Shown here one piece after another: positions 7,072-13,658 of a stretch of 13,658 nucleotides of DNA. Under the pieces are notes generated by a model. The model was not told where the DNA came from. It saw nothing but the letters and a program-made list of their open reading frames with translations, and searched no databases. The position numbers and the translations under genes were made by a program. The stretch comes from Thermoplasmata archaeon (lineage in GTDB: Archaea; Thermoplasmatota; Thermoplasmata; SG8-5; JAGLSY01), in the NCBI GenBank assembly GCA_023137005.1, contig JAGLQE010000385.1:1-13658 (forward strand). Reading direction: 5' to 3'. How positions within the stretch are numbered: position 1 is the stretch's first letter; each line of letters opens with the position of its first letter.

Positions 7072-8583
7072 TCAGTATTCATCCTTGTTTCTCTTGTTCC
7101 TCGTCACTACGAGCACCGCGGCAAGGGCGATGAAGGCCACAGCCATCATGCCCGGCACCAGCAAGTTCACATCAGAACCCAATATGCTCTGGACAGATAT
7201 CGTGTGCAGAGAGAAATGAGGCACATAGACAAAGAGGATGCTCTGCTCCTCTCCAAATACCATATAATAGCCAGCTTCTGTTCCGCCAACCAATTCAGCC
7301 AGATCTTCAATTGAATCATATTCCGGGATCTCGTGTTCGAAATCCAACATGACGAGTATGTCCGCTGTGGCATCCAATGCTCCATCATTGAGATTTATCG
7401 ATACTATTCGTCCCTCCTCTATCTTGGATTCCACCTCGACCTCAAAGCCATCCTCATTGATATCTGTGAACTCCATCCTGAAGCTCGGGTCATTGTAGGT
7501 ACTGGCATCTGTGTATTCTTCACCTTTATCATCAACAAAGAGGTAACCGACCGCGGCCAATAGTCCCTCTTCTATCATGGAATCCATGTCAATGTCCATA
7601 TCATAATAGGCATCATCCTCTGCCCAATCAAGCATGTAAGGATCATAGTAGAATGGTTCTTCGATCCATGTGGAAATACCAATATTTCCTCCCTCATTTA
7701 CCGTGATGGTTATGGTATCACCGTCTATACTGACCACACCATTATCAACCCAGATGGAGCACATAGTGTCATCATCAGATATGTACACCTCGTCCCATAG
7801 CCACATCTCCATGTAGGGGTCCATGTATAATGGACTTGCATCCTCTCCAGATATCAAAATGCCACCATCCATTTCATCATCTGATAATGGCTCGGTATCT
7901 TCCCATTCTTCCCTGTATTCATCCACTATGATCTCTTCATATTCCATATCATCCAGTTCATACATATCATACCAGTATGGCTGCTCGCTTATATTGAGGC
8001 CATCAGCCACATTCAGAACAATGGTCTGGTTGCTGTCCCCGACCATGAATGATGCCATTGACCAGTCATAATCCGAGAAGGTCATCATGATATCCTCTCC
8101 AAGGAAGGTGAGGGTCTCACCAAAGATGCCGGGATGTCCATTTGGCACGAAGTTCTCTATCTCGATGGAATCAAAGAACTTCACCGTGAACTCTTCGGGC
8201 TCGGGCATGGATGGATAATAGTCATAATCAGGCTCTATGATCCCACCTTCTTCATCGTCATCGTATTTGAGGTCATAATCCAGCATTGGATAGTTGTAAT
8301 CATATCTGACCATCGTCACGGTATAGTCCGATACAATGCCAGTGGCTTCATCCAATTCGAAATCCACATAGGTTCCATTAGCGGTCCCATTGGAATAATC
8401 AAAGCCTGAGGGTGTCCACCAATAATATGGGTCGATGTACGGTTCGGGTATAGGATCAATGCCCACTCCCACATCATCTCCAGGGGATACTGAGGAATCA
8501 GATTCCTGAGCATATACGCCCATGGGTATTGCGGTCAACATCACCAGCACGATCATATATGAGGTCAATTGTTTTATTTTCAT
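7072..8583 (-). CDS. Secreted or surface-anchored acidic Asp/Tyr-rich protein
   Basis: A 503-residue exported protein, not assigned to a family. The start chosen (ATG at 8583) gives a basic N-terminus and hydrophobic core (KIKQLTSYMIVLVMLTAIPM) with likely signal-peptidase cleavage after VYA (residue 25). The frame stays open 44 codons further upstream, but that extension would bury the signal peptide and run through the 21-bp repeats. The mature part is strongly acidic and rich in Asp, Glu and Tyr. A DPY motif followed shortly by Trp occurs three times (51-53, 255-257, 314-316). Near the C-terminus VPHFSLHTISV (454-464) precedes a hydrophobic segment (about 475-494, starting VPGMMAVAF) and a basic tail (RNKRNK). 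That layout fits a C-terminal membrane anchor or an archaeosortase-type PGF-CTERM-like signal, though the Phe is replaced by Met. Asn-x-Ser/Thr sequons such as NGT, NQT and NIS suggest N-glycosylation. Clustered acidic side chains could bind divalent cations; the function is unknown. Confidence 0.82.
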   Translation of the reverse strand: MKIKQLTSYMIVLVMLTAIPMGVYAQESDSSVSPGDDVGVGIDPIPEPYIDPYYWWTPSGFDYSNGTANGTYVDFELDEATGIVSDYTVTMVRYDYNYPMLDYDLKYDDDEEGGIIEPDYDYYPSMPEPEEFTVKFFDSIEIENFVPNGHPGIFGETLTFLGEDIMMTFSDYDWSMASFMVGDSNQTIVLNVADGLNISEQPYWYDMYELDDMEYEEIIVDEYREEWEDTEPLSDDEMDGGILISGEDASPLYMDPYMEMWLWDEVYISDDDTMCSIWVDNGVVSIDGDTITITVNEGGNIGISTWIEEPFYYDPYMLDWAEDDAYYDMDIDMDSMIEEGLLAAVGYLFVDDKGEEYTDASTYNDPSFRMEFTDINEDGFEVEVESKIEEGRIVSINLNDGALDATADILVMLDFEHEIPEYDSIEDLAELVGGTEAGYYMVFGEEQSILFVYVPHFSLHTISVQSILGSDVNLLVPGMMAVAFIALAAVLVVTRNKRNKDEY

Positions 8584-8611
8584 ATTATCACTATTCCTAC
8601 TATCACCCTCT

Positions 8612-8621
8612 CTATTAATAG
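8612..8621 (-). promoter_or_regulatory. Putative TATA box of the secreted-protein gene
   Basis: CTATTAATAG, itself a perfect palindrome, is centred about 33 nt before the ATG at 8583 on the minus strand. It would give a short leader of about 7 nt. A GAGGGTGAT sequence at 8602-8610 (minus strand) resembles a ribosome-binding site but lies 18 nt from the ATG, so it would only be used if transcription starts further upstream. Confidence 0.4.
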
Positions 8622-8626
8622 GGATT

Positions 8627-8689
8627 TTGATACAAACGTTAAACTGGTTGATACAAACATTGAACCAATTGATACAGATATTGAACAAG
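8627..8689. repeat. Three tandem 21-bp repeats, probable regulator-binding array
   Basis: Copies lie at 8627-8647, 8648-8668 and 8669-8689, each beginning TTGATACA. Within a unit the sequence is roughly TTGATACAA, three bases, TTGAACCAA, so a TTGAnnCAA-like half recurs six times at 9 to 12 bp steps, close to one helical turn. TTG-N3-CAA is itself an inverted repeat. Copies differ at a few bases. The period is a multiple of three, so the array is open in both directions. Position next to the TATA element of the secreted-protein gene argues for an operator or activator site. Confidence 0.75.
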
Positions 8690-8754
8690 GCTTTACAGGA
8701 CAAGACTATCATCACAAATCTAGACTTGTCAGGTATAGACAGACGACCCTCCTT

Positions 8755-8763
8755 CTTTTTATG
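8755..8763 (+). promoter_or_regulatory. TATA-like element of the helicase-alkyltransferase operon
   Basis: CTTTTTATG is centred about 26 nt before the ATG at 8785, and no ribosome-binding site lies between. This spacing supports a leaderless message beginning at 8785 and argues against the longer open frame that starts upstream. Confidence 0.5.
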
Positions 8764-8784
8764 CTTGTTACCTTACCCCCACAT

Positions 8785-10734
8785 ATGGAATTCCACGGTC
8801 TCGAGCTGGATAAATTCCAGATAGATGCCTGCACCCATATCTCCAAGGGAGAGTCGGTGGTGGTATCAGCTTCTACGGGCACTGGCAAGACACTCATAGC
8901 AGAGTACGCTATCGAGTTCTACACCAACTGGGGCCAACGCTCGGTCTACACCTCTCCCATCAAGGCCCTTTCCAATCAGAAATACAAGGATTTTGTGGAG
9001 CAGTTCGGAGCTGACAAGGTGGGCATTCTCACGGGTGACGTATCCATCAACCCCTTTGCCCAGATACTTGTGATGACCACCGAAGTTTATCGAAATATGG
9101 CCATCACGGACCCAGAGAGCATACTGGATGTCGGTATTCTCATCATGGATGAAGTTCATTTCATGAATGACCCGGAAAGGGGAACTGTCTGGGAAGAATC
9201 AATAATCTTCTCACCGGATAATGTTCGCTTCCTGGCACTTTCAGCCACCATTCCCAATGCCCACGAGTTCGCTGACTGGATAGCCCACATACACAAACAC
9301 GATGTCCAGGTTATCCAGCATCTGAAAAGGGCGGTACCGCTCCACCATAATTTCTACATGGGAAGTGGAAAGATGGTCAGTCGGGATAAACTAAGGGACC
9401 AGGCCATACCCGTCGAGGATCGAAAGTATCGTTCCAGGGCTCAGGGGAGTAGACATCGGGGCCAGGCCAAGAAGATGAAAAGGCCGAAGGGAAGCCAACC
9501 CCCAGGCCATCTCGAACTGGTCAAGGTGATGATGAAGGATGATAAACTTCCATGTCTGTTCTTCTCTTTCTCCAGGAAGAAATGTGAGACCCAGGCCATG
9601 GAGGCCGCTTTCAACCTCAACTTCTTTGGAGAAACACCGGTCGAGATACTGGATATCATCGACAAGTACCTTTCAGATCCCGAGATAGAGGACATGGACT
9701 CGATCAGGACCCTTAGAGAGGCTTTGAAGAACGGTGTGGCCTTCCATCATGCGGGTATGCTTCCAGCCGGAAAGCTGGCAGTGGAGGAGGCCTTCAGCCA
9801 GAATCTCATCAAGGTCCTTTATGCCACCGAGACCTTTGCAGTTGGTATCAATTTCCCGGCCAGGACAGCGGCCTTTGACGGGCTCAAGAAGTTCGATGGA
9901 ACCCACTTCAGATATGTGAACTCCAAGGAATATTTCCAGATGGCTGGCAGGGCTGGGAGGAGGGGAATGGATGATAGTGGCACGGTCATAACTATCGTGG
10001 ACAAGTGGTCCGACGACATGCTTGAGATAGCCAGACTGACAAAAGAAGATAAGATACCCATATTCTCTCAATTCAAATTATCATATAATACGGTTCTCAA
10101 TCTCACCGATAGGCATTCGAAACATGAGATCCAGAAGATCCTGGAGCGTAGCTTTGACTCTTTCAGGAAGAGGAAGAGCGGCAAGAGGGTGAATGTCTGG
10201 ACATCCTGGTACAATCGCGTGAGGACATTGGAGAAGCTCGGCTTCGTCAGGAATGGCCATCTCACCGAGAAAGGAAGGTTCGGGGCCAATATCTTCACAG
10301 AGGAATTGGTGACCACCGAACTATTCTGCGATGACAAATGGAGGGACTGGTCCGTCATTGATATCGCCTGCATGGCCGCGACCATCACCTACGAGGTCAG
10401 GCACTCGAAAAGGGGAAAGAGGCCGGAGAAGGAAAGGCGCTTCTACGCTCTGGTGGCCAGCATAAACAGCAATGATTATCTCATGAGAAATCTCAATCTC
10501 AATGGACTGGCTTTGAGAATTCCTGTCATAGAAAGATGGGCGCGTGGCTGGACCTTCAAGGAGCTGGTCGAGGAATACGAGGTGGCTGAAGGTGACCTTA
10601 TCAGGATATTCAGGCAGACCATCGATGTGATGGAGCAGGTGAAGAGGGCCACGGAACATAATGAACTGAAGGATAAGTTAAGCGAGGCCAGCACCATGCT
10701 GGACAAAGAAGTGGTCAGTGTTAAGTTCGAGTGA
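8785..10734 (+). CDS. Ski2/Mtr4-like DEVH-box helicase
   Basis: A 649-residue SF2 helicase of the Ski2-like group. It shows a Q-motif-like LDKFQIDA (8-15), Walker A SASTGTGKT (28-36), TSPIKALSNQK (57-67), DEVH (122-125) followed by RGTVWEE (132-138), SAT (153-155), ATETFAVGINFPAR (347-360, motif V) and QMAGRAGRRGMD (385-396, motif VI). Residues about 475-649 form a DSHCT-like C-terminal domain ending in EGDLIRIFRQTIDVMEQV. A basic insert at 213-236 separates the RecA lobes. The RGxVWEE and GINFPAR motifs are those of Mtr4/Ski2 RNA helicases rather than Hel308, and there is no Mtr4 arch. The likely role is ATP-driven RNA unwinding in RNA decay or processing, possibly with the archaeal exosome; a DNA role cannot be excluded. 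The ATG at 8785 is chosen because a TATA element lies 26 nt upstream and the catalytic core begins there; ATG 8761 is an alternative. Confidence 0.92.
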   Translation: MEFHGLELDKFQIDACTHISKGESVVVSASTGTGKTLIAEYAIEFYTNWGQRSVYTSPIKALSNQKYKDFVEQFGADKVGILTGDVSINPFAQILVMTTEVYRNMAITDPESILDVGILIMDEVHFMNDPERGTVWEESIIFSPDNVRFLALSATIPNAHEFADWIAHIHKHDVQVIQHLKRAVPLHHNFYMGSGKMVSRDKLRDQAIPVEDRKYRSRAQGSRHRGQAKKMKRPKGSQPPGHLELVKVMMKDDKLPCLFFSFSRKKCETQAMEAAFNLNFFGETPVEILDIIDKYLSDPEIEDMDSIRTLREALKNGVAFHHAGMLPAGKLAVEEAFSQNLIKVLYATETFAVGINFPARTAAFDGLKKFDGTHFRYVNSKEYFQMAGRAGRRGMDDSGTVITIVDKWSDDMLEIARLTKEDKIPIFSQFKLSYNTVLNLTDRHSKHEIQKILERSFDSFRKRKSGKRVNVWTSWYNRVRTLEKLGFVRNGHLTEKGRFGANIFTEELVTTELFCDDKWRDWSVIDIACMAATITYEVRHSKRGKRPEKERRFYALVASINSNDYLMRNLNLNGLALRIPVIERWARGWTFKELVEEYEVAEGDLIRIFRQTIDVMEQVKRATEHNELKDKLSEASTMLDKEVVSVKFE

Positions 10735-10738
10735 TATC

Positions 10739-11260
10739 ATGACAAAGATCATCAAATATTCTATATTTTCCAGCAGGCTGGGCGATATCTTTGTGGCAGC
10801 CACTGAGAAAGGTATTTGTAAGCTCCATTTTCCAGCCAGTGATATTAAACTGGAGGATATCGAAGCCTATTATGACTGCAAGCTGAAGAAGGATGATAAG
10901 GCTTTTTCAAATGTGAAAAAACAGTTACTGGCTTACCTTGATGGAGATCTAAAAGAATTCGATGTGGACATTGACTTTGTCCGGGGAACTGATTTTCAGA
11001 AAAAAGTATGGAACAAGCTCCTGGAGATCCCTTATGGTGAGATCCATACATATCAATGGATGGCCGAGGAGGTTCACAGCCCCCTTGCCTTCAGGGCGGT
11101 AGGAGGAGCGAATCACAATAATCCCATCCCCATCATCGTGCCATGCCACAGGGTCATTGGAAAGAGTGGGGCAATGGTCGGATACGGTGGACCATCAATA
11201 GAGGGACAGGCGATGAAACGAAGTCTGTTGGAGATGGAAGGAGCACTGGAACCACTTTGA
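10739..11260 (+). CDS. ogt: Methylated-DNA--protein-cysteine methyltransferase
   Basis: A 173-residue O6-alkylguanine-DNA alkyltransferase, a one-use suicide protein that moves alkyl groups from O6-alkylguanine to its own cysteine. The active site is IPIIVPCHRVIG (130-141), with Cys136 in the PCHR motif. It is preceded by PYGEIHTYQ (98-106) and by RAVGGANHNNP (119-129), which hold the DNA-binding helix and the nucleotide-flipping arginine. GYGG (148-151) follows. The N-terminal 75 residues form the weakly conserved RNase H-like domain. Length is typical of the family and no key residue is missing. The start is the ATG 4 nt after the helicase stop, with GAGTGAT as a weak ribosome-binding site. 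The in-frame GTG at 10718 would overlap the helicase and add seven unconserved residues. The tight spacing implies co-transcription with the helicase gene. Confidence 0.94.
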   Translation: MTKIIKYSIFSSRLGDIFVAATEKGICKLHFPASDIKLEDIEAYYDCKLKKDDKAFSNVKKQLLAYLDGDLKEFDVDIDFVRGTDFQKKVWNKLLEIPYGEIHTYQWMAEEVHSPLAFRAVGGANHNNPIPIIVPCHRVIGKSGAMVGYGGPSIEGQAMKRSLLEMEGALEPL

Positions 11261-11286
11261 ACTGGGTGATCTACCTTGGACGATAC

Positions 11287-11321
11287 GGTCAAATGACCTT
11301 TATTAATTACTATAATAATTA
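11287..11321. promoter_or_regulatory. Two inverted repeats upstream of the GTPase-ATPase operon
   Basis: GGTCAAATGACC (11287-11298) is a perfect inverted repeat with 5-bp arms. TAATTACTATAATAATTA (11304-11321) is an 18-bp palindrome with one mismatched pair. Both lie between the ogt stop codon and the TATA-like element at 11332, with the second ending about 11 bp from it. This is the usual place for archaeal operator or activator sites. A role in ending the ogt message is possible for the first, but a 5-bp stem with a 2-nt loop is a poor hairpin. Confidence 0.5.
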
Positions 11322-11331
11322 CAAAGCAATG

Positions 11332-11339
11332 TTTAAGTA
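11332..11339 (+). promoter_or_regulatory. TATA-like element of the GTPase-ATPase operon
   Basis: TTTAAGTA is centred about 27 nt before the ATG at 11363. No Shine-Dalgarno sequence is present, so a leaderless message is predicted. Confidence 0.5.
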
Positions 11340-11362
11340 TTCATAGAATATTCAGAGTAAAC

Positions 11363-12340
11363 ATGTCAGTCTCAATTATAGGAACTCGTGGGTGTGGAAA
11401 GTCAACATTCATTGGACTACTCCATCAGGGAATGGAGATGTACACGAACAAGAATCCAGACAACTTTGTCTATTATGTTACTGCAGAAGTGGGGGATAAG
11501 ATACTGGATATCAGGAACAACTTACTGCAAGGTGAATACCCAGCAGCAACCACACGCCACCAACTGGAGCAATTGAGGTTCCTCATGGGCTTCAAGCCAG
11601 TGGGCGTGGAGAAGATAGTGAATCTTGTAAAGAACTTCTCTTCCTTCGGCCAGTATGGTGATTATCTCGGTATGATCCTCAGTGTCTATGACATTGCGGG
11701 AGAAGATATTCAGGAGTTCAAGATCAATAAACAAGTTACTCAGATCCTGAAGCAGGTCTTCGAATCCAATATCCTTGTGATCATTGTGGATTGCGCGAAG
11801 TTCACCAATGCGACCAGTGGAAGAAAATACGTGGACATGCTCGAATATGACAAGGAACTGGCTGTCATCATAGCGGCCTATGTCGAGTACAGGAGCAAGG
11901 GCAAATTCAAGGAGAAGGTCAACCCCATTTTCGTATTCGCAAAGATGGACGCACTGGACACGGAAATAGCCAATAATTACTTCGACAAGCTGGAAAGAAA
12001 ATACGATGTGGATTACAATTACGAGACCGGAAACGAGCTCATGGAATCCTACCTCAGTGCATCAAGGGCCGCGGTATACGGGGCACAGAAAGTTGGTGTA
12101 CCATTGGAGACCGCGAAGTTCTTCTATTCCTGGGTTCAGGAAGACAAGATCGAGGGTGTGGCCCAGGCAGGCGCACAGCATAAACTGAAGATCACAAAAC
12201 CAGATGGCGGACATACAAGGAACGTGTTCCCGGATCACATGTACGAGGAATTCCTCAACTATATCAGGACCCTGTCATACATGTACTCGGACCCGACCGA
12301 CCACGTCGAGGACATATTCGGCAAGGTAGGAAAAACATAG
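11363..12340 (+). CDS. GTPase-like P-loop protein
   Basis: A 325-residue soluble protein with GTPase-type motifs. G1 is IGTRGCGKST at the extreme N-terminus (6-15). G3 is YDIAGED (109-115, D-x-x-G). A hydrophobic strand LVIIVDC (138-144) follows, and the probable G4 is VFAKMDALD (191-199), with Ala in place of the usual Asn or Thr before Lys. The G1-to-G3 distance (about 95 residues) is far longer than in Ras-like proteins, pointing to a large switch-region insert. Residues after about 210 are a mixed alpha/beta C-terminal part that I do not recognise. The pattern resembles the large, conflict-associated GTPases sometimes called DO-GTPases, but membership is not shown. It has its own promoter and two inverted repeats upstream, and is followed 44 nt later by a HerA-type ATPase gene, with which it probably forms an operon. 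Confidence 0.8.
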   Translation: MSVSIIGTRGCGKSTFIGLLHQGMEMYTNKNPDNFVYYVTAEVGDKILDIRNNLLQGEYPAATTRHQLEQLRFLMGFKPVGVEKIVNLVKNFSSFGQYGDYLGMILSVYDIAGEDIQEFKINKQVTQILKQVFESNILVIIVDCAKFTNATSGRKYVDMLEYDKELAVIIAAYVEYRSKGKFKEKVNPIFVFAKMDALDTEIANNYFDKLERKYDVDYNYETGNELMESYLSASRAAVYGAQKVGVPLETAKFFYSWVQEDKIEGVAQAGAQHKLKITKPDGGHTRNVFPDHMYEEFLNYIRTLSYMYSDPTDHVEDIFGKVGKT

Positions 12341-12384
12341 TCCAGATATGATCATTGAAAGTCATTCAAGGCGGTAGTAAGCGT

Positions 12385-13658
12385 ATGCATGATAATGAAC
12401 TTCATATAGGTGAATTCGACAATAATCCCTTCACCATAGATGGAGGCAAATTCCTAACTGGACGCTCGGCGATCATGGGAATGAGCGGCTCCGGCAAGAG
12501 CTATCTCATTGGCGTACTGTGCGAGGAACTTTGCAAGGCCGACCTGCCCTTCATCATAATCGATCCAGAGGGCGAATACAAGAGCCTGAAGGAGAAGTTC
12601 GATATCGTATGGGCATGCAATGACCCGGATGCCGATGTTCTTCTGAACTTCCAGATATGTGAGAAGCTGGCCGAGGTCGCTGTCAATAAGAATTTACAAT
12701 TGATATTCGACACATCCGAATCGAGCAATGAATTCGATCTTGTGGAGGAGTTCCTCAAGCATTTTTACAGGGTGGAGGATAAGGTAAGAAAGCCCATGCT
12801 CCTCATACTGGAAGAAGCTGACAGGTTCGCACCCCAGAGCAAAGGAGAAAGGATAGACGAGCTCATGGAGATCAGCCGGCGTGGTAGAAAGCGAGGTATC
12901 GGCCTGGTGATCGCCACCCAAAGACCTGCGATGGTGGATAAGAATATATTATCCCAATGCGGGAACCAGTTCATCGGCAGACTGAGAACAGAGAATGACC
13001 TGAACGCGGTCAGCCTCTTCTTCAGGTCCAAGTCCGATACCAATGCGATACCCGATCTGGAAGACGGGCACTTCTATTCAATGGGAGATATCTCATCCAC
13101 TGTTCAAAATGTCCATATCAGAAAAAGGGAGACCACACATGGTGGTGGAACACCTGGAAGGGCTGGCAGTAAGAAGGTCGACCTGAAGGATCTTAAGGTA
13201 TTCCAGGATAAGCCCATGAAGATGCCATCTACATCATCGCCTGCAGGGTCGCCAGATCTCATCATAGAGGATGTATTCCTCATCTACAATGATGGGAGAT
13301 TGATAAACCATCAGACCCGCAGACTGAAGCCAGATGTCGATAATGAGATACTCAGCAGTATGTTCACGGCAGTTCAGAACTTCATAAAGGATTCCTTTGG
13401 AAGTGGTGGGAGGAACAAGGTACTGGAGAGGCTGGACTTCGGTGATAATTCAGTCTTCATCGAGCATGGTGATAACTGCTACCTGGCAATGGCCGCGATG
13501 GACATAGGGGAGGATGAATTGCAGGAGCAGCTGAAATGCGCCAGCAGGGATATATCCAATGCCTATTCGGGACCTTTGAAGAACTGGAGCGGTGACTTTG
13601 ATGAGTTCATTGGTGTGGAGACGTACATCCAGAAGCTTTTGGCAGGAGAATATAAAAA
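12385..13658 (+). CDS. HerA/DUF87-type ATPase with C-terminal roadblock/longin-like domain (3' end outside window)
   Basis: 424 codons are visible with no stop, so the gene runs past the window edge. The N-terminal part is a HerA/FtsK-superfamily ATPase (about 1-250): LTGRSAIMGMSGSGKS (24-39, Walker A at 32-39), IIIDPEGEY (57-65), Walker B MLLILEEADRFAP (138-150), and ISRRGRKRGIGLVIATQRP (163-181) with the sensor Gln and Arg of the family. LSQCGNQFIGRL (189-200) also matches HerA/VirB4-like proteins. There is no long N-terminal HAS barrel; only about 25 residues precede the P-loop. A Gly/Ser/Pro linker (about 252-290) leads to a second domain (291-410). Its predicted order is strand-strand-helix-strand-strand-helix (LIIEDVFLIY; GRLINHQ; a helix at 319-338; then two strands and a helix), compatible with a roadblock/longin fold. 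The start chosen is ATG 12385; TTG at 12355 would add ten residues. The visible domain looks nearly complete. Confidence 0.85.
   Translation, partial: MHDNELHIGEFDNNPFTIDGGKFLTGRSAIMGMSGSGKSYLIGVLCEELCKADLPFIIIDPEGEYKSLKEKFDIVWACNDPDADVLLNFQICEKLAEVAVNKNLQLIFDTSESSNEFDLVEEFLKHFYRVEDKVRKPMLLILEEADRFAPQSKGERIDELMEISRRGRKRGIGLVIATQRPAMVDKNILSQCGNQFIGRLRTENDLNAVSLFFRSKSDTNAIPDLEDGHFYSMGDISSTVQNVHIRKRETTHGGGTPGRAGSKKVDLKDLKVFQDKPMKMPSTSSPAGSPDLIIEDVFLIYNDGRLINHQTRRLKPDVDNEILSSMFTAVQNFIKDSFGSGGRNKVLERLDFGDNSVFIEHGDNCYLAMAAMDIGEDELQEQLKCASRDISNAYSGPLKNWSGDFDEFIGVETYIQKLLAGEYK

Larger units (their letters stand above)
8584..8784. other. Divergent intergenic region between the secreted-protein and helicase genes
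   Basis: About 200 bp separate the two divergent start codons. It holds three tandem 21-bp repeats (8627-8689), a TATA-like palindrome CTATTAATAG (8612-8621) facing the secreted-protein gene, and a TATA-like element (8755-8763) facing the helicase gene. The repeats lie directly upstream of the first promoter and about 65 bp or more from the second, so they more likely serve the secreted-protein gene. Frames are open on both strands here, but I see no credible extra gene. Confidence 0.6.

Noticed and set aside
8584..8715. 44-codon upstream extension of the secreted-protein frame on the minus strand
   Set aside because: It would place a Cys/Asn/Phe-rich repeat translation before a clear signal peptide that begins at ATG 8583.
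8569..8784. N-terminal extension of the helicase reading frame through the 21-bp repeats (giving a 721-residue protein)
   Set aside because: The extension overlaps the start of the divergent secreted-protein gene, encodes a degenerate 7-residue repeat, and has no promoter or ribosome-binding site of its own. A TATA element 26 nt before ATG 8785 and the position of the helicase core favour the shorter protein. The frame is open because the repeat period is a multiple of three.
10718..10738. GTG start of the alkyltransferase at 10718
   Set aside because: It overlaps the helicase end and adds seven unconserved residues, while ATG 10739 has a ribosome-binding site and gives the usual family length.

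Overview
The window looks like a chromosomal segment of a euryarchaeote in the broad sense, possibly of the Thermoplasmata. This placement rests on gene content and signals, not on a database match. The supporting points are a Hef-type helicase-nuclease fusion, a Ski2-like DEVH helicase, TATA elements about 26 nt upstream of start codons that lack ribosome-binding sites (leaderless transcripts), a GAGGTGATCT Shine-Dalgarno site for an internal operon gene, and a tandem winged-helix regulator. No rRNA, tRNA, CRISPR array, insertion sequence or integrase was seen.

Layout. 1-210: non-coding, with an exact 29-bp direct repeat (1-29 and 142-170) whose core is an imperfect palindrome; the second copy abuts a promoter. 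211-2839 (+): a two-gene ion-transport operon, a CPA2-type antiporter followed by a TrkA-N/TrkA-C/USP-like regulatory protein that appears to start at CTG. 2919-3614 (+): a coiled-coil protein of unknown function, overlapping the 3' end of the convergent hef gene by 8 bp. 3607-6069 (-): Hef. 6166-6965 (-): a pair made of a 3-TM protein and a double winged-helix regulator. 7072-8583 (-): a very acidic, Asp/Tyr-rich secreted protein with a C-terminal membrane anchor. 8584-8784: a divergent intergenic region with three tandem 21-bp repeats. 8785-11260 (+): a Ski2-like helicase and an O6-alkylguanine-DNA alkyltransferase, 4 nt apart. 11363-end (+): a GTPase-like P-loop protein followed by a HerA/DUF87-type ATPase with a C-terminal roadblock/longin-like domain, open at the window edge.

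How the genes work together. The antiporter and its nucleotide-sensing partner form a split version of a Kef-like transporter. Hef and the alkyltransferase are genome maintenance genes. The Ski2-like helicase probably serves RNA processing or turnover. The last two genes are the best candidate for an undescribed system: a GTPase next to an ATPase whose C-terminal domain has the predicted fold of small-GTPase regulators, transcribed from a promoter with two inverted repeats just upstream of its TATA box.
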